7,061 bases of DNA from Pedobacter sp. (lineage in GTDB: Bacteria > Bacteroidota > Bacteroidia > Sphingobacteriales > Sphingobacteriaceae). Below, one piece after another: positions 1 through 5,944 of this stretch. Under the pieces are notes generated by a model. That model saw only the letters and a program-made list of their open reading frames with translations. It was not told the DNA's origin and did not search any database. Where the stretch lies: contig SEDG01000341.1 in the NCBI GenBank assembly GCA_004295885.1, forward strand, positions 1 through 7,061, in the 5' to 3' direction. Every line of letters starts with the position of its first letter. Within the stretch, counting starts at the first letter, position 1. A program made the translations under genes and the position numbers.

Positions 1-1315
1 TTATGATGTAGACAAAAGGAAAAGAATGGGGGCAAGATTAGGTGTCGATTACAACATAAACCCAAAAAACACCATCGGATTATTGTTAACTGGCAATTTT
101 ATTTTTGGTGGAGGAATAACAGATACAAAGACTGATATCAATATCCCATCAACCAATACACAACAAAATTTAAGGGCGATAAATGATTATTATCATCAAA
201 ATACTGAGCGCTACAATATCAATGTGAATTATAAGTTTGAGGATTCCTTAGGAAGGATTTTAAATATCGATGCAGATTATGGCTACTATGAAAAAAATGC
301 TGGCAACTTACAATCTAATAGGTATACAGATAAACAGCAGCAATTAATAAACGAAAACCTATATAGAACCATAAATGGAGCAAATATTAATTTAAAAGCT
401 ACTAAGGTAGACTATACCACAAACCTTTGGAAGGGCAAATTAGAAACAGGCACTAAATATTCGGCTATTAACACAGGCAATGATTCAAAATTCTCTCAGG
501 TGTTTGCCAGCAGCGAGGTTTTAGATGAGCGACGATCCAATCAGTTTTCATTTAAGGAAGCTATTGCAAGTGCTTATGTAAATTACAAAAAGAGTTTCGG
601 AAAGTTAGTGTTGCAGGGTGGCCTGCGCATTGAAAATGCAAAATCTACAGGCGCTTTAACTTACAAAACAAATGGGGCAGTTAAACGAGAAATTATCGAT
701 AGAAATTACACCAATTTTTTTCCTTCTATAAGTTTATCAATTAAACCAGCCAACAATCACAATTTTTCTATAGGTTACTCCAGAAGGATAGATCGGCCAG
801 CTTACCAAGATCTAAATCCCTTTGTTTACCTATTGGATGAATTATCTTTCTGGGCAGGTAATCCATTTTTGAAGCCGCAATTAAGTCACCGATTAAATTT
901 GCAGTACGCCTTTAAAAGCGCCACCATTATCGGGTTAAACTATTCGTATACTAACGATTTTAAGGCGAACATTACTGATACCACCGACGTAGATAAAATA
1001 GTGATGATTCCAAGGAATGTGGGAACTCAACAAAACATCGCACTCAGTTTAACACAAATCAGTCAGGTTGACTTAGGCTTACAAAGAAATTTGTTTAACA
1101 ACAAGGCGATTATTCGTTTGGTATGTACCGATATTTACAAAGGAAGCAAAGCGAGCTCATCATTAAATTTTGATGGCTTGCAATTGAGAAATTATAGTTA
1201 TTACGAGACTAGGCAGCTTAAACTTAATTTTACCTATAAAATTACCAATAGCAAATTAGGCGCACCACGCACAAGAAACTCTGCGCTGGAGAGTGAAAAT
1301 GGAAGGATAAAATAG
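1..1315 (+). CDS. Outer-membrane beta-barrel family protein (TonB-dependent-receptor-like), 5'-truncated by window
   Basis: The reading frame is open from base 2, so the methionine codon at base 26 is internal and the true start lies left of the window; 437 residues are visible. The protein resembles the C-terminal barrel of the Bacteroidota 'outer membrane beta-barrel' family (OMP_b-brl_3 type), which usually has an N-terminal carboxypeptidase-regulatory-like domain and a plug and totals roughly 800 residues. Visible hallmarks are alternating amphipathic strands, the segment YSRRIDRPAYQDLNPFVY (about residue 256 onward) followed by GNPFLKPQ, and a basic tail ending ESENGRIK after the last strand. 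It should sit in the outer membrane; its ligand is unknown. The strand region between NVGTQQNIALSLT and QISQVDLGLQ (bases about 1052-1060) appears to lack some 75-85 residues normally present, yet stays in frame. It converges on the GNAT gene with 11 bases between stops. Family placement is firm; the internal deletion is inferred from remembered family architecture. Confidence 0.85.
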   Translation, partial: YDVDKRKRMGARLGVDYNINPKNTIGLLLTGNFIFGGGITDTKTDINIPSTNTQQNLRAINDYYHQNTERYNINVNYKFEDSLGRILNIDADYGYYEKNAGNLQSNRYTDKQQQLINENLYRTINGANINLKATKVDYTTNLWKGKLETGTKYSAINTGNDSKFSQVFASSEVLDERRSNQFSFKEAIASAYVNYKKSFGKLVLQGGLRIENAKSTGALTYKTNGAVKREIIDRNYTNFFPSISLSIKPANNHNFSIGYSRRIDRPAYQDLNPFVYLLDELSFWAGNPFLKPQLSHRLNLQYAFKSATIIGLNYSYTNDFKANITDTTDVDKIVMIPRNVGTQQNIALSLTQISQVDLGLQRNLFNNKAIIRLVCTDIYKGSKASSSLNFDGLQLRNYSYYETRQLKLNFTYKITNSKLGAPRTRNSALESENGRIK

Positions 1316-1326
1316 TTTGAAGTATT

Positions 1327-1833
1327 TCAGTCGATTAACCGTTTTTCGTAGCAGTAAAATATTAAGCCAGGTCTAAAACTTAGATCAATTTCTCCGGCAA
1401 ACTGGTAGCCTAATTTCGGGAACAATGCTTGTGTTGCCTTGTTCATGTTATTGGTATCTACGCGAAGTAAGGGGATATTTCTGTTGACAGCAATCCATTC
1501 TGCTTGTTTTAATAATGCCACTGCCACACCTCTACCTTGAAAGTTTGGATGCACGGCCAAGCGATGAACAACAATGGCGGTTTCATTAATATCCCACCCA
1601 ACTTTTGCATATTCTGGTTCTTGATCAGTGGTAATGGCAGCGATGCCTGCTATGGCACCATCTATTTCTGCAAGCCATAATTGCTGTAATTGCACATCTG
1701 CCTCAAAAACAGCGGGGTTTGGGTATTGATCATCCCATTGAAAATTACCAGTTTCAATCATTAACGGAACAACTGCTTTAACCAATTGCATAATAGCTTC
1801 GATATCTAAAAGTTTGGCTTTTCTAATTAGCAT
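1327..1833 (-). CDS. GNAT-family N-acetyltransferase
   Basis: A 168-residue protein of ordinary length for a stand-alone GNAT domain, which transfers the acetyl group of acetyl-CoA to an amine. The acetyl-CoA-binding motif A is clear: VHRLAVHPNFQGRGVAVALL (residues 89-108), where Q99-G-R-G102-V-A104 fits the (Q/R)xxG(G/x)(A/G) pyrophosphate loop. The following region DTNNMNKATQALFPKLGY (about 126-143) matches motif B, in which an Asn and a C-terminal Tyr near the cofactor are typical. The N-terminus MLIRKAKLLDIEAIMQLVKA is the usual first strand plus helix. The substrate cannot be predicted. No signal peptide or membrane segment is seen, so it is cytosolic. The ATG at 1833 starts right at the conserved first strand; no Shine-Dalgarno is visible upstream, which is normal for this phylum. 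It is convergent with the outer-membrane gene and apparently monocistronic. Confidence 0.9.
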   Translation of the reverse strand: MLIRKAKLLDIEAIMQLVKAVVPLMIETGNFQWDDQYPNPAVFEADVQLQQLWLAEIDGAIAGIAAITTDQEPEYAKVGWDINETAIVVHRLAVHPNFQGRGVAVALLKQAEWIAVNRNIPLLRVDTNNMNKATQALFPKLGYQFAGEIDLSFRPGLIFYCYEKRLID

Positions 1834-1973
1834 ATAGCTTTGTATATAGAATTATTAATCGCTTATTTTCTGTCTCAAACAAAGAAACAAATTTTCTTTT
1901 TAGGCTACAAAGGAACCTCTAATATGGTGGTTTACAAATGATAAAAGAGTTATTTGTATTTTTTTGATAAATA

Positions 1974-2005
1974 ATTGGGCAAATTCATTTTAATCTCTAT
2001 ATTTG
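1974..2005 (+). promoter_or_regulatory. Bacteroidota-type promoter of the tRNA-Lys unit
   Basis: TATATTTG at 1998-2005 is a perfect match to the -7 consensus TAnnTTTG of the primary sigma factor of this phylum. ATTG at 1974-1977 lies 20 bases upstream and serves as a -33 box at a canonical distance. Initiation would fall about 2011-2014, leaving a leader of roughly 15 nt before the mature tRNA 5' end at 2028. The good match argues that the tRNA gene is still transcribed. Confidence 0.7.
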
Positions 2006-2027
2006 CACCTCCTTAAACAAAAGGAAT

Positions 2028-2109
2028 GATTCCGTAGCTCAGCTGGTAGAGCATTACACTTTTAATGTAGTGGTCCTGGGTTCGATATCTTATAATCCCA
2101 GCGGGATCA
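2028..2109 (+). tRNA. trnK: tRNA-Lys (anticodon UUU) with a 9-nt-enlarged T-loop
   Basis: All four arms fold. The acceptor stem is GATTCCG (2028-2034) with CGGGATC (2102-2108), seven pairs including one T-G wobble. The D-stem is GCTC (2037-2040) with GAGC (2049-2052), and the D-loop carries the usual GG. The anticodon stem is TTACA (2054-2058) with TGTAG (2066-2070), loop CTTTTAA, anticodon TTT at 2061-2063. The variable loop is TGGTC. The T-stem is CTGGG (2076-2080) with CCCAG (2097-2101), and the discriminator base is A2109. CCA is not encoded, as is usual here. The anomaly is the T-loop (2081-2096): TTCGATATCTTATAAT, 16 nt where 7 (TTCGAAT) are expected, as if 9 nt, for example TATCTTATA at 2086-2094, had been inserted after the invariant TTCGA. 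It has its own promoter and terminator. It may be a decaying gene copy, a tRNA tolerating or processing the insert, or an insertion scar. Isotype identity is secure; function is uncertain. Confidence 0.85.
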
Positions 2110-2110
2110 C

Positions 2111-2137
2111 AAAGCCTCATACTCGTGAGGCTTTTTT
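2111..2137 (+). terminator. Rho-independent terminator of the tRNA-Lys unit
   Basis: AAAGCCTCA (2111-2119) pairs perfectly with TGAGGCTTT (2126-2134) across a short loop TACTCG, and the 3' arm merges into a run of six T (2132-2137). It begins one base after C2110, directly behind the tRNA, so it closes a single-gene RNA unit. The leftward strand also carries a short T run, but no gene needs it there. Confidence 0.88.
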
Positions 2138-2165
2138 GTTTTCACGGCTTGTTCCAGATCTAGAG

Positions 2166-2198
2166 AACCTACGGATAAAATTATCCACTCGTAGGGTT
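2166..2198. repeat. Imperfect hairpin downstream of the broken M23-like gene
   Basis: AACCTAC (2166-2172) can pair with GTAGGGTT (2191-2198) with one bulged G, enclosing a second inverted repeat GGATAA (2173-2178) with TTATCC (2181-2186). It lies between the rightward tRNA terminator and the leftward stop codon at 2256. No T-run follows on either strand, so it is not a convincing intrinsic terminator, but it could protect a transcript 3' end. Confidence 0.4.
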
Positions 2199-2255
2199 TA
2201 ATAACCGATTTATAATTTAGACTAGGTTTATAGGCTTAAGATTTGCTCAACTTAC

Positions 2256-3027
2256 CTACCTCACTCCCATATTTTTGATCTCTTTTTTTGTCATTTCAAG
2301 TTGAACGATCTCTGGTTTCTTAGCAGACGTATAAAACTTGTTATTTTCTAGGATGAGATTACCGTTCTCTAAAGTATAAAAATGTGGGTTTACAAAACCA
2401 TACAAACTTTTTGAATTCTGTAAATTTTGGTTTTTCGAGCTTTCCAAATCGTTCGATTTAAGGTAGGTTAGCAGCAGCGAAATATTATACATACCATTAG
2501 AGCCAGATTTTGTATTTAAACCCACCTTCGTGTAAGGAAAAACGGTCTGTCCGACTTTTACGGTGATACTTCCTTTTTTGAAGCCACGATAGGTAGCCAA
2601 AGTACCATCATTATGTTCTATAATTACCTCATTGGTTTTGCTGGTAAACGATGCGCCACTAGAAGCATCTGTATCATATAAATCCCTTACTCCAACTACC
2701 AGTGTTAATTCTAGGTCTTAACTTACCTCTGATGTATCGGTAACTATAAGAAAAACCAATATTTTGATCTTTGTTGCTGGGGGTAAGTGTTAAAAAACTG
2801 CCACCAAATCCTGTTATGGTAAATGACTGTTGCATCGCTCCTGCTGCATTGGATAGTTGCTTAAAATCAATAACTAAGGTATAGGTTCCTGGATCATCTT
2901 TTTCGTAGCTTAAAGTAACGCTTCGATTGTCATTATATTTACTAGAAACTTTTATTGCAGTTTCTTGCGCAAAAGCAATAGTCTGACATAATAAAAGAGT
3001 GACAAGGAGCCTTAATTGGTTCTTCAT
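2256..3027 (-). pseudogene. Secreted M23/LytM-like peptidase-family protein, broken by an internal deletion with frameshift
   Basis: The 5' part (from ATG at 3027) encodes a clear signal peptide, MKNQLRLLVTLLLCQTIAFA followed by QE, then a beta-rich domain ending RYIRGKLRPRINT, after which the frame stops at 2674. A second frame, open from about 2717 and clearly homologous from LVVGVRDLYDTDASS (about 2702 downward), continues IIEHNDGTLATYRGFKKGSI and VKVGQTVFPYTKVGLNTKSG to the stop at 2256. This second part resembles the LytM/M23 fold (the H-x-x-G-T-L-A-x-Y strand, then the 'G..V..G' strand) seen in exported Bacteroidota M23-like proteins. In that family the two parts are separated by roughly 60-65 further residues, so the gene has probably lost that segment at about 2700-2706 together with a change of frame. 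The start codon inside the second part at about 2600 would be TTG and is not credible as a separate gene. Family naming is from memory of similar proteins; the split into two frames is directly visible. Confidence 0.78.
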
Positions 3028-3100
3028 ACGGAAAGCTGTCTTAGTTTTAGTTTAGCAAGATAGCAAAATGAAAAACATATTGTGAGTAAAAAATAAAGTT

Positions 3101-3120
3101 AAAAAGCTTAAACTAAGCTT
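3101..3120 (-). terminator. Putative terminator at the end of the monooxygenase-like gene
   Basis: On the minus strand AAGCTTA, loop GTT and TAAGCTT form a perfect 7-bp stem followed directly by a T-run (3105-3101). It overlaps the stop codon at 3108-3110 of the leftward gene, so it would end that transcript before the M23-like relic. The stem is AT-rich and short, so it is a moderate candidate. Confidence 0.5.
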
Positions 3121-3416
3121 AAAGATGAACCAACCAAGGAAATCATTTCTATTTTTGGCTCAACGGTTAAGCCACTTTCGTTTCTCTCTAATTGAAATTT
3201 TAAAAAAGATGGAATAGCTAATATAGTTTGCTGTACCTCTTCATTCTCATACATTGATAAGTGCAAAAAAGTTACACCATCATCTTGAGCATAAACGTTG
3301 TAAAGGAACTTCAAATGTTTTAATTGCTTAAAATCATTTAAAAAGGAGTTGATGTTCTGCTTGTTTTGTGCAGCAAATTCTGGGTTTACGGTGTAGCTAA
3401 CTTTAACTGATATCAT
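3108..3416 (-). CDS. Small dimeric alpha/beta-barrel protein (antibiotic-biosynthesis-monooxygenase-like)
   Basis: A 102-residue cytosolic protein without signal peptide or membrane segment. The order strand (MISVKVSYTV), helix (NKQNINSFLNDFKQL), strand (FLYNVYAQ), strand (VTFLHLSMYENEE), helix (IPSFLKFQLER) is that of ferredoxin-like ABM/EthD dimeric barrels; the 'F..H..MYENEE' strand with following 'FL.FQ.ER' helix is typical. Such proteins range from quinol monooxygenases to non-enzymatic relatives, so no reaction is assigned. I chose the ATG at 3416 because the conserved first strand begins there; a start at 3437 would add MLNLFLK, which looks like leader sequence. A loose -7-like TATATTAG lies about 30 bases upstream of the chosen start. 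It is a single-gene unit between two terminators. Confidence 0.65.
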   Translation of the reverse strand: MISVKVSYTVNPEFAAQNKQNINSFLNDFKQLKHLKFLYNVYAQDDGVTFLHLSMYENEEVQQTILAIPSFLKFQLERNESGLTVEPKIEMISLVGSSLSLV

Positions 3417-3501
3417 CTTAAGAAATAAATTTAGCACTATTTTTATTGCTAATATACTGATCTTTAGTGTATTTAAAATACAAATCTGGAATTTGTTGCA
3501 T

Positions 3502-3534
3502 AAAAAAAAGACTTTACCAAGGCAAAGTCTTTTT
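3502..3534 (-). terminator. Strong intrinsic terminator of the Hc1-like gene
   Basis: AAAAAGACTTT (3505-3515) and AAAGTCTTTTT (3524-3534) form a perfect 11-bp stem with loop ACCAAGGC. On the minus strand the stem is followed by an uninterrupted T-run to 3502 (eight T in total counting the stem base). It lies about 20 bases beyond the Hc1-like stop codon. The plus strand also ends in five T, so it may work in both directions, but no rightward gene ends here. Confidence 0.88.
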
Positions 3535-3555
3535 CAGTAATATTTGCTCAAAAGC

Positions 3556-3735
3556 TTATTTACCTGAGTTTTTTTTCTCAGTTACTTCAGTACGAATTTC
3601 TTGAGCTAAACCTTTAAGATCTTGCATAGCTTTACGTACTCTTGTACCTGCTGCAGCGTTACCACCGTTATAAAATTTTTCTGCATCTGCTTCAATTGCA
3701 GCGATTACTTCCTTAACTTTTGAAAATTTTTCCAT
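3556..3735 (-). CDS. Histone H1-like protein Hc1 (59 residues)
   Basis: A 59-residue protein that begins MEKFSKVKEVIAAIEADAEK, continues with FYNGGNAAAGTRVRKAMQDL and ends in a lysine-rich tail TEKKNSGK. This is the pattern of the short Hc1-like histone proteins found throughout Bacteroidota: two helices joined by a glycine/alanine turn (GGNAAAGTRVRK) that carries the basic residues expected to contact DNA. It is probably an abundant nucleoid-associated protein; the DNA-binding role is inferred from the family. The ATG at 3735 fits the family N-terminus. It is a complete single-gene unit: a consensus promoter about 75-105 bases upstream, an AT-rich leader of roughly 65 nt and a strong terminator just downstream. 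The codons are strikingly regular (GAA, AAA, GGT and GCT/GCA preferred), consistent with high expression. Confidence 0.9.
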   Translation of the reverse strand: MEKFSKVKEVIAAIEADAEKFYNGGNAAAGTRVRKAMQDLKGLAQEIRTEVTEKKNSGK

Positions 3736-3810
3736 GTTTTTATATTTGTTTTTTTAAAGGTTTGGAAGCTGTCTTTTGACGGTTTCCATTTTTTTAGTTT
3801 TAATTGGTTT

Positions 3811-3839
3811 CAAATATATCATTTAAACCTAATAAACAA
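3811..3839 (-). promoter_or_regulatory. Bacteroidota-type promoter of the Hc1-like gene
   Basis: On the minus strand TATATTTG (3818-3811) matches TAnnTTTG exactly, and TTG (3839-3837) lies 18 bases upstream as a -33 box. Initiation would be near 3803, giving a leader of about 65 nt that is almost free of G and rich in A and T near the start codon. Confidence 0.68.
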
Positions 3840-3968
3840 GTATCTGATGAATAATTTATCTTGCTTTATGATATTGCTAAGCCACTTTTTGATTAAAAAC
3901 TGCTGAAATGCAATTTGTTAGGTCCGTATTCTTTTTTAAAATTTTTTCGTAGATAGTGCCTTTAAATG

Positions 3969-4364
3969 CTACTTAACCATTGTTAATAAGCAAATAGCAT
4001 CAGAAATTGCTGTTGTTTTAAATGATAATTGCTGATGCAAAGTAACCAACTCGCCATCTTTTAGCTCCACCTTATTTCCAAAACTTTCAAACAAAACCTC
4101 TCCTTTTATCACTTGTAAACTCATTGTTGCCTCATTTTCTTCGCTGCCAGGATGAAATTCTTCATTCATTTGCATGGCTATTAAGGTAATGGTTACTGCA
4201 TCAGATTTAAAAACAGTAATCGCATTTTTGCCATTTTTCTCGTAAGCTTCTTCGGCTTTTAGTTGTCCAATATATTTAGGGATGTTTATCGGAATTATCC
4301 CAGCGTCTAACGGCCTCGCTCCTTCCGGACGCTGCTTTGTCGCATTATTGTGTTTCTCTTCCAT
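3969..4364 (-). CDS. Small cupin-like protein lacking the classical metal-binding histidine cluster
   Basis: A 131-residue cytosolic protein. The C-terminal half is a single cupin-type beta-barrel: AVTITLIAMQMNEEFHPGSE (about 56-75), MSLQVIKGEVLFE (81-93), VELKDGELVTLHQQLSF (99-115) and ISDAICLLTMVK. In cupin motif 1 the usual G(x)5HxH(x)3-4E(x)6G is reduced to one His (H71) plus acidic residues, and the motif 2 proline/histidine pattern is replaced by LHQQLSF, so it probably does not bind metal in the standard way. The polar N-terminus (KQRPEGARPLDAGIIPINIP) is typical of related Bacteroidota proteins. Function is unknown; a sensing or small-molecule-binding role is speculation. I chose ATG at 4364; the longer frame would need a TTG at 4394. 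It is divergent from the MBL gene, with 113 bases between the two start codons, a region that must hold both promoters. Confidence 0.75.
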   Translation of the reverse strand: MEEKHNNATKQRPEGARPLDAGIIPINIPKYIGQLKAEEAYEKNGKNAITVFKSDAVTITLIAMQMNEEFHPGSEENEATMSLQVIKGEVLFESFGNKVELKDGELVTLHQQLSFKTTAISDAICLLTMVK

Positions 4365-4477
4365 GACTATTCGTTTATGTTGTAAAAACAGCAATTTGCC
4401 AAAGTTGTTTCAATCAACATAATGTTTATAAGTATGCTTCACTCGGATTGATAAATTCATTTCCTTTGTACTCTCCT

Positions 4478-5245
4478 ATGGCATTATTCATCAGCTCCTT
4501 AAACACCGGTAGTAACGGCAACTGTTTCTACATTGGCAATGCCGATGAAGCGATATTGGTTGATGCAGGTTTGAGCTGTAAGGAGACAGAACTAAGGATG
4601 CAAAGGTTATCGCTCTGTATGAGCAAAGTTAAGGCTATATTTATCTCTCATGAACACAGTGACCATATCCGTGGTTTACCGGTGCTAGCCAAAAAATATC
4701 AAATACCGGTTTACATTACTCAAAGCACATTAATTAGCGGAAGGCAGCAAATACAGTCTCACCTAATCCAATCGTTTTTGGCGTATGTACCTGTAACATT
4801 TGGAAACTTAAGCATAACTGCATTTCCTAAAAAACACGATGCTGCAGAACCACATAGTTTTACGATTTGCTGTAACGGCGTTACGGTAGGTGTATTTACA
4901 GATATTGGCGGCCATTGTGATCACGTTATTAATAATTTTAAAAACTGTCACGCTGCATTTTTAGAAGCAAATTATGATGACGAGATGTTAGAAAAAGGTC
5001 GTTATCCATACTTTTTAAAAAACCGCATTCGTGGTGGCAATGGTCACCTTTCCAATAAACAGGCATTAGAACTTTTCTTAGCACATAAGCCGGCTTATAT
5101 GAGCCATCTATTTCTTTCTCATTTGAGTAAGGATAATAACTGCCCAAATTTGGTGCACAACTTATTCCAATCGCATGCCAATGGCACAGAGATTATTGTA
5201 GCTTCAAGGTTGCAGGAAACAGCGGTTTACCATATTAGCGCATAA
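4478..5245 (+). CDS. MBL-fold metallo-hydrolase of the WalJ/YycJ type
   Basis: A 255-residue complete protein, the usual length of this family. The metallo-beta-lactamase fold is plain: SSLNTGSNGNCFYIG at the N-terminus, D29 in ILVDAGLSCKETE, the metal motif H58-E-H60-S-D62-H63, D142 in GVFTDIGGHCDHV, the FLEANYDDEM segment (161-170), H190 in GNGHLSN, and LSHLSKDNNCPN (213-224). These signatures match the YycJ/WalJ subgroup, predicted cytosolic dinuclear metal-dependent phosphodiesterases or nucleases; in Firmicutes the homologue sits beside the WalRK system and is linked to cell-wall and DNA-repair phenotypes, but here it stands alone. The ATG at 4478 aligns with the family N-terminus; a start at 4448 would need TTG. 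A TTCCTTTG box at 4461-4468 resembles a -7 element and, if used, would place initiation only a few bases before the ATG, giving an almost leaderless mRNA. No terminator is obvious downstream. Confidence 0.9.
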   Translation: MALFISSLNTGSNGNCFYIGNADEAILVDAGLSCKETELRMQRLSLCMSKVKAIFISHEHSDHIRGLPVLAKKYQIPVYITQSTLISGRQQIQSHLIQSFLAYVPVTFGNLSITAFPKKHDAAEPHSFTICCNGVTVGVFTDIGGHCDHVINNFKNCHAAFLEANYDDEMLEKGRYPYFLKNRIRGGNGHLSNKQALELFLAHKPAYMSHLFLSHLSKDNNCPNLVHNLFQSHANGTEIIVASRLQETAVYHISA

Positions 5246-5380
5246 TCATAGTTTGTCATTCATAGCGGCAAAGAATCTAATAAAACGAAGTTCTCCGAGT
5301 ATTTACTTGATGATTTATTAAACAGAGTTGAAAAGGTAAATTTGTACTACTATTAAAGTCAGTCCTTCTTTCCGCTTTAT

Positions 5381-5603
5381 CTTTTTGCTTTGAAGAAAAG
5401 CCAAAAGTATATCGCTGCAATAAGGTTTAGAAAAGGAGGTATCTGCTACGAGGTTGGGTTGCAAAAGCACAAGCTCGTGTTAAATAAAAAGGGTACCGAT
5501 AGCTATCGGTAGAACTGAAAAGCCCACAGGCGAGGTACGAGCCGAGGACTTGCAATGAAAAGCCCGACTAACTTTAAAGACCACTCGTGTTTTTGCTTTT
5601 CAA
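5381..5603. repeat. Structured intergenic repeat-like element with perfect palindrome
   Basis: This covers most of the gene-free stretch 5246-5670; the flanks 5246-5380 and 5604-5646 show nothing I can name. Inside are: a hairpin CTTTTTGCTTT (5381-5391) with AAAGCCAAAAG (5397-5407), one mismatch; a perfect 18-bp palindrome TACCGATAGCTATCGGTA (5494-5511); a 10-bp direct repeat TGAAAAGCCC at 5516-5525 and 5556-5565; a direct repeat CTCGTGTT at 5474-5481 and 5584-5591; and inverted AAAAGCA (5463-5469) with TGCTTTT (5594-5600). It is more GC-rich than its surroundings between about 5521 and 5570. No frame is long enough to be a gene. From memory it resembles dispersed intergenic elements common in Pedobacter-like genomes, but I cannot confirm copy number. 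Confidence 0.55.
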
Positions 5604-5646
5604 ATAATTTTTAAAAGCATTTCTAAGCAATGTGCCTATTATTTAA

Positions 5647-5654
5647 TATGTTTG
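5647..5654 (+). promoter_or_regulatory. -7 box upstream of the DUF2721 relic
   Basis: TATGTTTG is an exact TAnnTTTG match 16 bases before the ATG at 5671; initiation would be near 5661, leaving about ten bases of leader. A -33 box is poor (TTTC at 5620-5623, spacing 23). The core promoter therefore seems to have outlived the reading frame. Confidence 0.4.
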
Positions 5655-5670
5655 GGTAAATTGAACTCCA

Positions 5671-5936
5671 ATGAATTTAAGCATAAATACCCCTGCATTA
5701 TTATTCCCAGCAATAAGTTTAATTATGTTAGCCTATACCAATAGATTTTTGGCTTTGGCCACCTTGGTAAGGAGCTTGCATGCCAAATATGCAGCAAATG
5801 GTAAAGACGGAATTATTCATAGTCAGATATTGAAATTCGGTTAAGTACGAAAGCTTTAGAATTCGAATTAAGCGATATGGAAGATTTACAAGACCCTTCT
5901 CTAGTTCAGTATATTAAAAATAAGTTTGATAAATAA
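5671..5936 (+). pseudogene. DUF2721 membrane-protein gene, broken by internal deletion with frameshift
   Basis: From ATG 5671 the frame reads MNLSINTPALLFPAISLIML, AYTNRFLALATLVRSLHAKY and AANGKDGIIHSQ, the N-terminal transmembrane segment and following cytosolic helix of DUF2721 family proteins, then leaves the family and stops at 5844. Another frame starting at about 5829 reads IEIRLSTKALEFELSDMEDL and QDPSLVQYIKNKFDK to the stop at 5936, which is the conserved C-terminus of the same family. An intact protein is about 140-150 residues and carries two further membrane segments between these parts; about 60 residues are missing and the frame changes at bases 5826-5829. Both ends show no other damage, so the lesion seems recent. 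Family function is unknown. Identification rests on remembered family sequence; the two-frame split is directly visible. Confidence 0.82.
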
Positions 5937-5944
5937 GCTTGAAT

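Noticed and set aside
1318..1329. Short hairpin TGAAGTATTTCA between the convergent stops
   Set aside because: It has only four base pairs and no T-run, so it does not support a terminator call.
2028..2137. Integrated element or attachment site at the tRNA 3' end
   Set aside because: No integrase gene and no second copy of the tRNA 3' end is present in the window; only the T-loop insert itself is odd.
2256..2600. Separate 114-codon gene starting at 2600
   Set aside because: Its start would be TTG inside the sequence GTLATYRG, and the homologous frame continues upstream to about 2702; it is the 3' part of the broken M23-like gene.
4938..5147. Minus-strand open frame of 69 codons
   Set aside because: It lies wholly inside the intact MBL-fold gene on the other strand and encodes no recognisable protein.
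5254..5282. Possible REP-like motif (GTCATTC ... GAATCT) after the MBL gene
   Set aside because: It recalls common Bacteroidota intergenic repeats, but the inverted arms do not pair well enough here.
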